A stretch of 64,000 bases of DNA from the NCBI GenBank assembly GCA_030562195.1, contig CM060202.1, forward strand, positions 25,158,317-25,222,316. Reading direction: 5' to 3'. The position numbers were made by a program, and so were the translations under genes. Origin of the DNA: Nipponacmea schrenckii (taxonomy: Eukaryota > Mollusca > Gastropoda > Lottiidae). How positions within the stretch are numbered: position 1 is the stretch's first letter; every line of letters starts with the position of its first letter. This document shows, one piece after another, positions 1-10,415 of this stretch. The notes below the pieces were generated by a model. It was given only the letters and a program-made list of their open reading frames with translations, made no database searches and had not been told where the DNA came from.

Positions 1-269
1 AATTATTCGAAATAAAAAACTCAACTAACAAAGAAATCAACGAAATAGAGGACAAGGACGGCAAAGTACTATCCGCTAGAGACACTATTTTACCTACATT
101 TCAAAAATATTATTTAGATCTATATACCACACAAAATATAACTGAAACCCACAGTAATAACTTCTTAAATACTGAAAACTTACAACAGAACAACAACAAC
201 TCCCACTTCCTATCACCGGAAACAACGTTTACGCCGCTCTGAACTTATTTCACTATAACAAATCTCCAG
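1..269 (+). repeat. Partial copy of LINE segment (direct repeat of 603-872)
   Basis: This stretch is almost identical to 603-872, differing by a few substitutions and one A in a homopolymer. Both copies carry the region just upstream of the LINE reverse-transcriptase motif. The copies diverge after 269 and 872: the second runs on into the RT domain and the first does not. Confidence 0.85.
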
Positions 270-349
270 CCTTATTAGGAGGTGTGCGATCCCATAGGGA
301 AATTTCAATCAAAGACTCGGTCAGTATATATGAAAGAAACTACAATTAT

Positions 350-417
350 AAAAATGAAATGAATGGAGTTTTACGTCCTACTCTTCTGCATTACGCATTG
401 CATTGCGGGTACTATTA
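350..417 (+). repeat. Short interspersed repeat, copy 1
   Basis: The core 'gaatggagttttacgtccta' followed by 'ctcttctgca' recurs in the same orientation at 16951-17015 and 57810-57875. Three dispersed copies in 64 kb indicate a SINE or short repeat family. No Pol III promoter boxes were identified. Confidence 0.6.
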
Positions 418-459
418 GAAAACCTTAATAACACATTGCAGGATCAAGAACAATAAATA

Positions 460-1330
460 CCAATAAAGACAATCCAGAAATTAACACAACTAAAAATAAA
501 ATACTTACATTAGAACAGGAATTTCATTTTGGCACCAACATCATATCTAAAAATCTAAAACAGAATACACCGGAAGTGACTTCTCAAATACATAACTTTG
601 CAAATTATTCGAAATAAAAAAACTCAACTAACAAAGAAATCAACGAAATAGAGGACAAGGGCGGCAAAGTACTATACGCTAGAGACACTATTTTACCTAC
701 ATTTCAAAAATATTATTTAGGTCTATATACCACACAAAATATAACTGAAACCCACAGTAATAACTTCTTAAATACTGAAAACTTACTACAGAACAACAAC
801 AACTCCCACTTCCTGTCACCGGAAACAACGTTTACGCCGCTCTGAACTTATTTCACTATAACAAATCTCCAGGAATTAATGGTCTACCCAAGGAGTTCTT
901 TCTGGAATTCTGGTCACAGATCGTCGAGGAACAAAAAAACCTCATAAACAATATATACTTTCACCAGACTTTACAACAACTAAAAAATCAGCCATCATCA
1001 CCATCTCTTACAAAACAATGGAAATCACAAACATTTAAAAAATAACAGACCAATATAACTCTTTACAGTCGACTACAAAATCATTACGAAAATCCTCGCT
1101 AATCGGCTATCCGGAGTTCTAGGTAGACTCACCCTGCCCATTCAAACTGGGGCCGGAAAAGGTAAAACCATACTGGATAACTTACAATCGATCCACTTCA
1201 TTTAACAGTACTTGGAGCTAGAACAGATAAAGGGTACCCTAGTCGGGTTCGACCCGGAGAAGGCGTTTTGATAGAATTGAGCACAATTACCTGTACATCC
1301 TTCTCCAAAATCTAACAAGAACAAAAAGCA
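460..1330 (+). pseudogene. Degenerate Tx1/L1-like LINE reverse transcriptase
   Basis: Translating across frames gives typical L1/Tx1 pol blocks in order: a connector resembling 'TILPTFQKYYLGLYT' (about 660-740), the RT motif 'SPGINGLPKEFFLEFW' (about 866-915), a 'QTGAGKGKTILDNL' block (about 1143-1185) and 'LVGFDPEKAFDRIEHNYL' (about 1238-1300). Several frameshifts and stops separate them, so this is a dead fragment without EN or 3' end. The motif order and the SPG-DGLP-like signature support the L1/Tx1 group. The exact clade is inferred. Confidence 0.75.
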
Positions 1331-1739
1331 GATGATATCTAGGTTATACTCATTCCATACACCGTAACGAATTTAGACATTTCTTTGGTGTTAAGGGCCG
1401 GAATTGGTCCAAGGAATGATTGGACTGATTCTTTCAGTCTGCTGATTGTTTGATTAGGAAGCTTAGAAAACGAAAACGGGACATTTTATTTAGCATGATT
1501 CAGGATGGAGAAAGATATTTTGAAGATTAGTTTTTGTTTTCGAATATTCGGGGCAATCCCAAACAGCATTTCTTTTGGCGACGTACAACGGTTTCGAGTA
1601 AATATACAAAAAAAAAGGAATTCAAATAGAAAATCATGGGTTTTTGTTGAGTATTTTCCATTATTTAAACATTTTTGCATTCAGAAAATTTTTGCAATAA
1701 AAATTGTGTGGTATTTGATGGTAACTTAGATTATATTTA

Positions 1740-2648
1740 CCAAAGGACAAACGGCCCCCACAATTCAAGATGGTTTTCTATCGCACTTTTATCCTTATAC
1801 TTGGATACATGAACAAAGAGTTGATAAAGATAACACCATAAATAGCATATGATCGGTTTTGAAGAAAGTGTTTTGTAAGCAAAACCATAACTAATCCGTA
1901 TATCACGCCCAATGTACCAGATTCATGACAGAGAGCAACAATAACATGTAAACGTTTAATACGTATTTCGACGATTCAGTAAAAAAGGTATTGTAATCGT
2001 TCGGATTTTTTTTTTCGATTCTTGGACGAGCCTGCAGAAGAACTGGTAATAGGTAAAGACATTCTGAACTCATAGCTGACCTTAGAATAATTACTATAAT
2101 CAAATAAAACAAAACCAGAAGTGGTTTCTACGACCGGAAGTGAGAGCCGGAAATTGATTTTGCTCTTGCATCTTTATTGTCAGTTCGATTTTGATCAAAT
2201 TTTCATTTTTGAAATTTTCAATGTATTTGTCAACTAACAATTATAGGTTTTATGCAATTCGGTTAAATCCTCTACCCACGGTTTACAATTAAAAATTGCA
2301 AAAAAAAATTTAAACCCTGATTTCACGCTTAATGTAAATAGTGGAATTTTAAAGCTTCACAAGTTAAAAGGCGATATGATTCCCATTTTAACAAAATTTT
2401 TAAAAAAATGTCAACTTCCGGTTTGGCCTCAAATGACGTAATTGCATAACTTGATCATTTTCATATTTGTCTCCATCTTTAACAGCTACGGAATGTGTGA
2501 CCTGAATAGAAACTAGGTCATATGAAATTTAATATATTGCCTAAATAATGGCAATTGCAAATTTGAGCTCCATAATATTCTAAGGTCGGAATACGTTCAT
2601 AATTGTCAGCAATTCTAGTTTTGGTTTGTAATGATATTTTTTTCTCAG
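1740..2648. other. No recognisable gene; upstream flank or intron of IgA
   Basis: No convincing coding exon, RNA gene or repeat was recognised here on either strand. A signal-peptide exon for the Ig gene starting at 2649 would be expected upstream, but I could not find one. Confidence 0.4.
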
Positions 2649-3038
2649 ATGAAAATGAAAAGTGCAAGAAAACAGAAAAAGTTGTAGGTCGACTTGGAAA
2701 TGAACTCGAGTTCAAATTTCAACTTTCTGACCTCAAAGACGAGTATTATGAATATATTACTGATCATTTTAAAATGGAGATCATTCAACCTGAAGTTCAG
2801 ATTATTGGTCAGAAAAAAAATTTTACTATCAAGTTTGAAAAGACAATGGATTCAATGAAAGAAGATATAATTTATGAAAATGGTAATAGAACTTATTTGA
2901 CCGGTAAACATACAGAAATATTTATGAATGCTGATGCCATTGTGGTCAAAAAAACAAAACTACAAAAAGAAGATGCTGGAATATATTTTGTAGAGTTTGA
3001 AACAATTCGTTTGGGGTTGAAAGCTTTGATTATCGCAG
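2649..3038 (+). CDS. IgA exon: N-terminal Ig-like domain
   Basis: A 390-nt phase 1-1 exon bounded by 'tttttctcag' and 'cag|gtgagt'. It begins near 'ENEKCKKTEKVVGRLG' and ends near 'LKALIIAG'. The motif 'QKEDAGIYFVEFE' is the F-strand Ig signature (D-x-G-x-Y), but Val stands where the second canonical Cys belongs, so this is an atypical Ig-like fold. Paralogous exons are at 15077 (IgB, broken) and 60472-60092 (IgC). Family logic makes it the membrane-distal domain of a type I surface receptor. The frame is intact. The ligand is unknown. Confidence 0.75.
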
Positions 3039-3458
3039 GTGAGTCAATAGTTTGAAGATTCAGAGAAAAACTAGACAGAGAATTGTTAGACCTAATTGAT
3101 GTACAACATCAAATACAGATCAGATACTGATGGATGTTCACATGTCCATTTAGTTATTTTTTTTATTTTTTGGATTATTTTCTGTTGAGCCCTACCTTGT
3201 TTAGTTCTGTGCATGGTGATCGTTTCTTCAAGCAAGGAGGAGGCGAGGAGATCCGCACATTTTCATTACACTCTGTGTTTGTCAGTCTAGGATAACTCTT
3301 ATTTTGAATAACCACTAAACTGAAGGACGCTTATAAATTGATACTAAAAGATCACTCTTAAGTGTTCGAACACCCAGCCCCTGTCCCCTACATCCCACAC
3401 TCTCAACTTGTCTCTGTTAGCAGTTTTTTTACATTACAGATCTACTATTTTGTTTTAG

Positions 3459-3749
3459 ACAAACCAACAGTAAAGGGACAGTCTCCACCAGATCCTGTTT
3501 TGAAACCAGAAGATAACTACATTTCAATCATACAACTTGAATGTCACAGTGTTTCAACCAGTGTAGGAGATTGTCTTCCGACTTTATATATAGTATGGTA
3601 CGAAAATGGAATGAGAATGACTGACGAAGATCCAACTTCATCTGAAATTAACGTGAAAGTAGACCTTAATGGCGGAAACTTTACGTGTCTTACTACAGAT
3701 TATCCCCCTTGTTATGAAAGACTACAGCATTCAAGTAACCACTATGATG
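3459..3749 (+). CDS. IgA exon: second Ig domain
   Basis: A 291-nt phase 1-1 exon between 'ttgttttag' and 'gatg|gtaata'. It encodes an Ig domain with B-strand Cys in 'IIQLECHSV', the tryptophan core 'LYIVWYENGMRM', and F-strand Cys in 'GGNFTCLTTDYPPCYERL'. Two further cysteines (in GDC and PPC) could form an extra disulfide. Paralogs are at 15708-15971, 24986-24720 and 57105-56818, sharing the start block 'PPDPVLKPED'. The frame is intact. Confidence 0.8.
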
Positions 3750-3989
3750 GTAATATATTCTAATTAAGGGACGTTTCTTTAATAACCAATATAATGTATC
3801 ATGATAGGAAAGTAGGTAATGAACACTAAGAGATCCAATGAAACAAGTTTTTATTATGGTGAGAGTATACAGTATCCTGTCTTGCTTACAATATGACTGT
3901 GGTCATTTCCTACTTAATAATATTGTTGATGTTTCTCATATTTTATTTTTTTTTAAGTTTGGTTGAAATATGTCTTTTATCTGTTTTAG

Positions 3990-4046
3990 ATATGGGAGAC
4001 TGTAATAATGTTTTTGAGAATGAAACCTATATTGTAAAACCTGAAT
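3990..4046 (+). CDS. IgA exon: 19-codon linker
   Basis: A 57-nt phase 1-1 micro-exon between 'ctgttttag' and 'gaat|gtaagt', encoding approximately 'MGDCNNVFENETYIVKPE'. It carries one cysteine and an N-glycosylation sequon (NET). Reality is supported by conserved copies with intact splice sites at 24474-24418 (57 nt) and 56620-56558 (63 nt). It links the second Ig domain to the I-set domain. Confidence 0.75.
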
Positions 4047-4277
4047 GTAAGTTGTGTTTATTCCTGGATCAGATTTTGAATTGATGACGCTGATCTGCAG
4101 ATGACATCCCCATTTGATGGTGGTTGAGTTGGTTTGATGTTTTCCCAATGCTCTTTGTTTTAAATATCGATGTATTTCTTGTAAAAAAGTTATATTGTCT
4201 GTTTATTTTGGCATGTCTTGTTACAAATCGTCACTAAATCGTTTTAGTATTAGTAAAATTGTAAACTTACTTTTCAG

Positions 4278-4562
4278 ATCCCCCGATTGTAAAACTATAC
4301 CCAGATCAAAGGGAGGTAACTGTAAATAAATATGAGTATTTAAAAGTAAGATGTTCAGCTAAGTGTAACCCAAAGTGTAATTTTACATGGGAAAAAGATT
4401 TTCAAAGCCTAAAAACAAGTGGTTATAAATCCCTATTTAAGAATTCGCATGCAAAAGATTTGGAAATTAAAAACATCAACAAAACTCAGAGAGGTGATTA
4501 CGTCTGTCTGGTCAACAACATTCATGGAGAAATCAAGAAGGGTTTTACACTAAGTGTAAGAG
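4278..4562 (+). CDS. IgA exon: I-set Ig domain
   Basis: A 285-nt phase 1-1 exon between 'cttttcag' and 'gag|gtatgt'. It contains no usable start codon and is recognised only as an exon. Key Ig residues are visible: 'LKVRCSAKCNPKC' (B-strand Cys plus two extra Cys), 'FTWEKDF' (core Trp), and 'RGDYVCLVNNIHGE' (Y-x-C). This is a membrane-proximal I-set domain, intact. Its close inverted copy is 24193-23909, and IgC has two tandem versions. Confidence 0.8.
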
Positions 4563-4807
4563 GTATGTGTTTTGAAATATCAGATTTTGTGCAGTGAAAC
4601 GATACACATAGCCCTTCTTTTAAAAAAGATGAATTAGTTCACACATGCAGACATTAAACCTTTATTTGCTTTCTATTAAATTCAATATAATAGTAAGGCT
4701 GTTATTCCAAATTTGCGATTAATTGTCCATTTACTAAGTCAAGCTTTATTTCTAAGGTAAGCATTATTTACCATGTATTGCCAAAGCTATTAATTCTAAC
4801 CTAGGAC

Positions 4808-5254
4808 TTAATTACTTTTTATTCTACTCTTGAATACAAAATAGGTCTGACTTGTATGGTTACTATTACTATTTATTCTACCCTTGAACACAATATTGAT
4901 CTGACTTGTATAGTTTATATTACTATTTATTCTAGCCTTGAATACAATATAGATCTGACTTGTATAGTTTCTATTACTATTTACTCTACCCGTCAATACA
5001 ATATAGATCTGACTTGTATAGTTTCTATTACTTTTTATTCTACCCTTGAACATAATATAGGTCTGACTTGTATAGTTTATATTACTATTTATTCTACCCT
5101 TGAACACAATATAGGTCTGACTTGTATAGTTTCTATTACTGTTTATTCTACCCTTGAATACAATATAGATCTGACTTGTATAGTTTCTATTACTTTTTAT
5201 TCTACCCTTGAACACTATATTGATCCGACTTATATAGTTTCTATTACTATTTAT
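4808..5254 (+). repeat. 54-bp minisatellite, arm 1 left block
   Basis: About eight copies of a 54-bp unit containing 'tattctacccttgaatacaa' and 'tctgacttgtatagtttcta'. Unit length divisible by three keeps frames open, so the apparent ORFs on both strands are repeat translations. The block stops abruptly at the Crypton-like insertion and the same array resumes at 7264. Confidence 0.95.
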
Positions 5255-5321
5255 AAACCTCCTGGCAATTGTGACTTCATATGGAGTATTTATTATGAGG
5301 TCTTTTGTGGTAACACCCCAA

Positions 5322-5395
5322 AGGAGGTATTACAACGCTTGTAACACCTCCAAAAGCAGCTATTAGGAGGTATTACAAGAGTACTTGTAACACCT
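5322..5395. repeat. Two adjacent hairpins at the 3' edge of the Crypton-like insert
   Basis: Two imperfect palindromes share the same arms: 'aggaggtattacaa' pairs with 'ttgtaacacctcc' at 5322-5351, and 'aggaggtattacaa' pairs with 'ttgtaacacct' at 5365-5395. They lie between the minisatellite edge and the recombinase C-terminal exon. This position would suit recombinase binding sites or a terminator, but that is inference. Confidence 0.65.
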
Positions 5396-5435
5396 GGATT
5401 CACTTAAGAAAAGACAAGCTAGGACAATCTTTATT

Positions 5436-5841
5436 TTAATGAAAATTAAACGTAAGAGATATTCCAGGTTTAGAAGCCGTGTTGAGTTCAGTCACAATAT
5501 TTGAAGCAACAGTAGATGGAGACTCCGTTCTTGTGGCCTTTGCAAGGATCTCAGAAACAGCCACTTTCTGGTCGTCACTGGCCCGTTTATAAACACGTAC
5601 GGCTTCACTGCGGTGCCCAGTGTGATCACAAATTGTTTGTTCATCTACTTTCGCTTGATAAAGTCGGGTCGCAGCGGTTGCACGAAGTGAGTGGTTGGTC
5701 TTTTTTCCATCAATGCCAGCTCTGTCACACATCTTTTTTACGATATCGCCAACCGGCATGTCGCGATACCATTGAAAGTCAGTGTGATTCCTCAGCGGTG
5801 TCACGTAGAATGCATCCCTTCCTTCTTATAGAGTTTTCGGG
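5436..5841 (-). pseudogene. Crypton-like tyrosine recombinase, C-terminal catalytic exon
   Basis: Last exon of a three-exon gene, with acceptor 'ctattttag' at 5842. It contains the Crypton/ZMYM-type catalytic core: 'TNHSLRATAATRLY' (HxxR box), 'DHTGHRSEAVRVYKR' (second His and the putative nucleophile Tyr). Before 'AFYVTPLRN' the frame is broken by a stop or frameshift, so as assembled the protein is not intact. The family cuts and joins DNA through a tyrosine intermediate. Such genes are abundant, partly domesticated, in molluscs and other metazoans. The gene sits wholly within a minisatellite array. Confidence 0.8.
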
Positions 5842-6118
5842 CTAAAATAGAAAAACAGTAATATCAAAAGACAAGTTTAACTTGCAAGTTTCTTAATAGT
5901 GCCATTGTCTCAGTACTGAATTAGTCTAGTCTTGCGATTTCTCAGCCAACCGAGCCATTTCAAATTTGAAAGACTGATATGATATAGCCTATTCGGTGCA
6001 AGCAAGATAGTTACTCTGAACATATTTAATGAAATTGTAGCGTTTCAAACCTTACTTATTTGCTAATTTAGCTCATTTATGATAAGATTTTCTTCTTGAT
6101 ATTTAAGATATAACTCAC

Positions 6119-6393
6119 CATAGTGACTTGTACTTCTCATACAGACGGATAAAACAGCGATCCGGTCTTTCTTTGTTCTCATAAGCTCGCACACGCTTGA
6201 GTTTGGTCTTGCGTTGTTTTATTCCACCATTGTTCGTTTTGGAGACGTCTTCTACATAGCGGAGATAGCGACGACCTTTATTGTCTATGAAGGGACCAGT
6301 TATCTGTGGTTGTTTAATCATCCTCAATTTGCGATGCTCATCGCCTCCGCGCAGGGCAAAATTGAGACCCAAAACAAAGTTAAAGTTAAACAT
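6119..6393 (-). pseudogene. Crypton-like recombinase, middle exon
   Basis: It encodes 'GLNFALRGGDEHRKLR', the conserved block after the first exon in this family, then a basic stretch ending 'RLYEKYKSLW'. The donor 'atg|gtgagt' at 6118 is good. At the expected acceptor just before 'gtctcaattttgcc' the genome reads 'ttttgg' rather than AG, which suggests a lost splice site. The true exon starts around 6370, and the upstream extension to 6393 is probably not coding. Confidence 0.65.
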
Positions 6394-6691
6394 TTATATT
6401 ACATAATCAGTATGAATTTGGATCCAAATTCTTATGTCTTGTTTCTTGCGGTTTAATGGATACCTTTAACCCCATTACATATTACTGACATGATCTAGCA
6501 GTTCGTAAATTTAATATACTACAAAGTCAAGTTGAAAAACAAGAATATAATCACCAACATCTATATTTAACAGCAACATGCTAAACTATGAATTTGTGTT
6601 GTAAGTGTCCCTTTCTCAAGGAAAGATAGCAAAATTCTGAATACGGTGTGTAAAGATGTCCCTTTTCCCTTAAAGAATAAAATTATACTCA

Positions 6692-7177
6692 CCAGTAAGG
6701 TACAAAATTGTATCTAGGAGTGTCCGAGGGGTGGAGTCACCAAGTATTCCTTTCTCCCAAAGTTGCTGTTCTTCTTCCTCTGAAATAATTTCTGTCGACT
6801 TGCTCGCGTTGACGCGCCGAATCCTTGGACAGACCTTTCTTTCATTACTGCATCGAGTACCTTTCTTGCCTCACTAAATTCGTCGTCTTCAAAAAGATTG
6901 CAGAATGCAGAGTGTTCTCTCACAATAGATGCGAAGGCTGCATATATTCCATATAGCGTCGTGGAGGGGTAAACTCCACCATTCTGTTTCCTGGCTTCAA
7001 ACAAAAAGTACGTCAGGGCGGTGTTCAAGTCTGACTTTTCCATGTCCTGCAAGTCCCGTGACAAACAATTGGGAGGCAAACAGAGATTTTCATTGATAGA
7101 ACGTTGCTTTCTCTCCTGTTGCCACCGCCTGAAAATACCGATGGCCCAGGCATTTTTCGTCTCGGTTCGCTTCGATA
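6692..7177 (-). pseudogene. Crypton-like recombinase, N-terminal exon
   Basis: Exon from acceptor 'gaaaatttcag' (7178) to donor 'ttactg|gtgagt' (6691). It has the N-terminal alpha-helical region typical of the family: 'LTYFLFEARKQNGGVYP' followed by 'LYGIYAAFASIVRE'. Downstream the conserved 'LWEKGILGDSTPRTLL' appears in a different frame, so there is at least one frameshift around 6800-6830. Upstream sequence 7190-7260 gives no clear start exon. Confidence 0.7.
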
Positions 7178-7263
7178 CTGAAATTTTCAACTACTTCTTC
7201 ACAGTCTCTGCCGTCATTGGCTCTCCAAAACGAAATGCAAAGTTAGAAATATGGTTATTACAA

Positions 7264-8003
7264 TGACTTGTATAATTTCTATTTCTATTTATTCTACCCT
7301 TGAATACAATATAGGTCTGACTTGTATAGTTTCTATTTCTATTTATTCTACCCTTGAATACAAAATAGGTCTGACTTATATAGTTCCTATTACTATTTAT
7401 TCTACCCTTGAATACAATATAGGTCTGACTTGTATAGTTACTATTACTATTCATTCTACCCTTGAATACAATATAGGTCTGACTTGTATAGTTTCTATTA
7501 CTATTTATTCTACCCTTGAATACAATATAGGTCTGACTTGTATATTTTCTATTACTATTTATTCTACCCTTGAATACAATATAGGTCTGACTTGTATAAT
7601 TTCTATTACTATTTATTCTACCCTTGAATACAATATAGGTCTGACTTGTATAGTTACTATTACTATTTACTCTACCCTTGAATACAATATAGGTCTGACT
7701 TGTATAGTTTCTATTACTATTTATTCTACCCTTGAATACAATATAGGTCTGACTTGTATAGTTTCTATTACTATTTATTCTACCCTTGAATACAATATAG
7801 GTCTGACTTGTATAGTTACTATTACTATTTATTCTACCCTTGAATACAATATAGGTCTGACTTGTATAGTTACTATTACTATTTATTCTACCCTTGAATA
7901 CAATATAGGTCTGACTTGTATAGTTTCTATTACTATTTATTCTACCCTTGAATACAATATAGGACTGTCAGGTATAGTTCCTATTTCCATTAATTGTACC
8001 CTT
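7264..8003 (+). repeat. 54-bp minisatellite, arm 1 right block
   Basis: About 13-14 tandem copies of the same 54-bp unit in the same orientation as 4808-5254. Frames remain open across the whole array (18 residues per unit, for example 'ITIYSTLEYNIGLTCIV'). This is a mechanical effect of the unit length. There is no evidence of a protein. Confidence 0.95.
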
Positions 8004-8081
8004 CGGAAACAAAACTAAAAAACTGCTCGTGTTTTTTTTTTTGAATAGAAACCGAATATTCATATTCATATATCTTTTCAG

Positions 8082-8309
8082 AAACAAAGGACGAGATAAT
8101 ATTGGTAGATGTGAATAGTAGAACTGACATTGCTCGGATAGATTTAAGTTTAGTAGCTTCTGTTGTTGTTATGTTTATTAGATGCATAATAATCATGGTA
8201 AGTAAATGTGGACTGAATCAAAATTTCTGAAGAAGGCATATTTTCTTATACGAAAATAATTAATAGCTATAGCTAAACTAATGTTTATTTTATTTTTCAG
8301 ACAGGATAA
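8082..8309 (+). CDS. IgA membrane exon and short terminal exon (putative)
   Basis: Exon 8082-8197 follows 'tatcttttcag' and ends at 'catg|gtaagt'. It starts in phase 1 with 'TKDE', like the membrane exon of IgC ('TKDKAF'), and contains a short hydrophobic run 'LVASVVVMFI'. A second exon from 8301 (after 'tatttttcag') gives two codons and a stop at 8307-8309, so the tail would be minimal. The hydrophobic segment is weaker than in the paralogs, so this may be a decaying exon. Confidence 0.4.
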
Positions 8310-8869
8310 AGGAGTTGTGTAGATCAATGATAAGATTTGTAAGATTTCTAGTATCTGCCTTATTAGTGGTCGTTATCTAGTATAGAATCTTATACCTATA
8401 GTTGGTATATTAAGAAAATTTAGCTTTTATCTTACTAAATTTCACAGTAAATAGCTTTTTCGCAAGTAATATTTAAATGTTAAAAAATGAAACTATACTT
8501 TACCATTATATAAAGTAATGAGTTAATATGATTTGAGTAAATCCATGTTTTGTCTTTGAGGGACTTTACTTGTCATCAATGATTTGAGGCAATTTGAATT
8601 TCAACCATGAGTTTTCGATAAAGACGTTAATCAAATAGATAGTCTGTCAGGAATTCTTATGTAACATCGCCTTGTATCAGTCTCAATTTAACAGTATATA
8701 TGTGTTCGGTAAAATTATGAAAATCAAGTTTAAACAGGTGAAAACACAGATTACAAAAGATATTCCAATCCAAAGAATTTGAAAGTACTTTTTCGTTTTC
8801 GAAGAATTTTGTTAATTGATGATCTTTTTCTTTAAAATATGACTGACGTTGTATTTCTACTTTTTAGAA

Positions 8870-9110
8870 CTACAAAATTTCTTTCTATTATATTTTACAT
8901 AAATGCTACGATGATATTCACTTTTATTGAATTTTACCCTTTTATAAATCGATAGAGAATTGTTATAGTTTTGTAGCGTTTTGCTCTTGATATTTTTTGA
9001 TATAGTTTTATTACGCTTTGCTCTTTTTATAAATCGATATTTAATTGAAATAGTTTCATAATGTGTTACTCTTCTTATCATTTGTTATTAAATTATTTTG
9101 GTTTTATAGC
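8870..9110 (-). repeat. AT-rich module 'gcgtagaaaa..gagcaaaacgctataaaacc'
   Basis: It holds repeated pieces meaning, on the minus strand, 'aaagagcaaagcgtaataaa' and 'gcaaaacgctacaaaac'. The reverse complement recurs twice in tandem in arm 2 at 21255-21420 and 21485-21650. The apparent ORF here is low-complexity Lys/Asn/Arg and not credible as a gene. Confidence 0.6.
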
Positions 9111-9114
9111 GTTT

Positions 9115-9790
9115 TTCTACGCCCACATGAAATGTCGACTGTATATTGCAGTCACCAGTCCGTCCGTCCGCCAACAATGTCTCGTAAACACTCTAGGAGG
9201 TTCAATTCTTGACGAAACGTTGCATGAGTGTCCATAGTCACCCAGGGAAAAAGCCAGTTGAAAATCAATTAAGTATTAGTTATTAGGAGTTATTACTCTT
9301 GTTCTTGAAAACGCGTTCAATTTTTGGCTTGTAAACACTCTAGAAGGCACAATTCGTGTCCAAATTTACGAGACTGGCTGAAAATGTTTGATATCGACCA
9401 AGGATGAAAATGAACAAATATCGAAATATATTAAATATGAATTATTTGTTTTTACAAGTTCGATTTTTAGCTTGTAAATATTCTACAAAGCACAATTATT
9501 GTCTGATTTGGACGAAAATGGCTGAAATAGTTAAAGATGAACCCTATTGAAAAAACAAAAATCTCGAAATATATTTAACATGATTTGTTGCCGTTGTTCT
9601 TTAAAAACGCGTTCGATTTGTTGCTAGTAAACAAGGCACAATTCTTTACTGATTTTGACTAAACTTGCTGAAATTGTTTATAATCACCCAAGGATGAATC
9701 ATTAAAAATCAGTAAAAAAACACTGAAAAATATTTAATGAGTTATTGCCTTATTCGATCTTAATGAAAGTTAGTAATATTGTACATTTAT
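9115..9790 (-). repeat. Dispersed mollusc-type repeat, arm 1 copy
   Basis: It starts (minus-strand end) with 'acgcccacatgaaatgtcga', then 'ccgtccgtccg', then periodic blocks with 'gtaaacactcta' and 'cacaattctt' every 120-150 bp. The arm 2 counterpart is 20532-21260. Related copies lie at 14330-14730, 38920-39870, 40590-40940 and 55000-55520. No coding capacity. The class (SINE or LINE tail) is not resolved. Confidence 0.65.
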
Positions 9791-10195
9791 CACCCCAGCA
9801 AAGACGTGTATGCTGCCGGTCAAGGAAAGTACAAGACTCTTGAATCTAGCGTTCTTCACGGTAGACAACGATACGTGAAATAAATAAATAAATAATTTGG
9901 AGAATATATTGTTTAATTATTATATCTATAAGCCGATTAGATCAGTTAAAGTGTACCATGAAAACAACGAGTAATACTATTTTTCTTAAAACAAATAATT
10001 TTTCTGTAAATTCAACGTTATTTGCTCTATAAATTAGCAAATTAACATAACAATTAAAAACAGGTGAACCAATACACAACTAATATAAAACATAAATAAA
10101 TGCACTAATACAAAATGCATCAAAATTACACTAAATAAAAAACAGATCAAATTACACATAATAAAAGCACTGTTATTAAATATACTCAATAAAAA

Positions 10196-10415
10196 CTTGA
10201 AATGCTCGTAAACACTCTACAATGTGCACATTCTTGTCGGATGTTGATGACATCTGGTGTGAGAATGCGCTTTAACTCAAGTGTTAACTCAAGTAGTCCC
10301 CCCCCCCCTCTACCTAATAAAAATCAGCGAAATGGAATACATATTTAGTAGGAGTTATTACTCTTGTTCTTGAAAATTTTGGACGAAAATGGCTGTAATA
10401 GTTAATCATCATCCA
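10196..10415. repeat. Displaced repeat segment abutting the scaffold gap
   Basis: This piece matches an internal part of the arm 2 dispersed repeat (about 20700-21080 reversed) that is missing from its expected place near 9290 in arm 1. It begins exactly where arm-to-arm homology stops (10195) and ends in the N run, consistent with a contig-end misjoin or a local rearrangement. Confidence 0.6.

Larger units (their letters stand above)
3459..10195 (+). repeat. Arm 1 of a large inverted duplication (IgA side)
   Basis: From the second Ig exon onward this region matches the reverse complement of 19363-24986 in the same order: Ig exon, intron, linker, intron, I-set exon, flank, 54-bp minisatellite, AT-rich flank, dispersed repeat, then the segment ending near 'tactcaataaaaa' at 10195. 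Two differences stand out. The Crypton-like gene (5436-7177) is only here, and the 774-bp TIR element (19748-20521) is only in arm 2. Confidence 0.8.

Noticed and set aside
7251..8018. 255-codon ORF (and similar ORFs at 47210-47767, 47910-48716, 4856-5344)
   Set aside because: Each is simply the translation of the 54-bp minisatellite. Opposite strands are equally open and no start or domain context exists.
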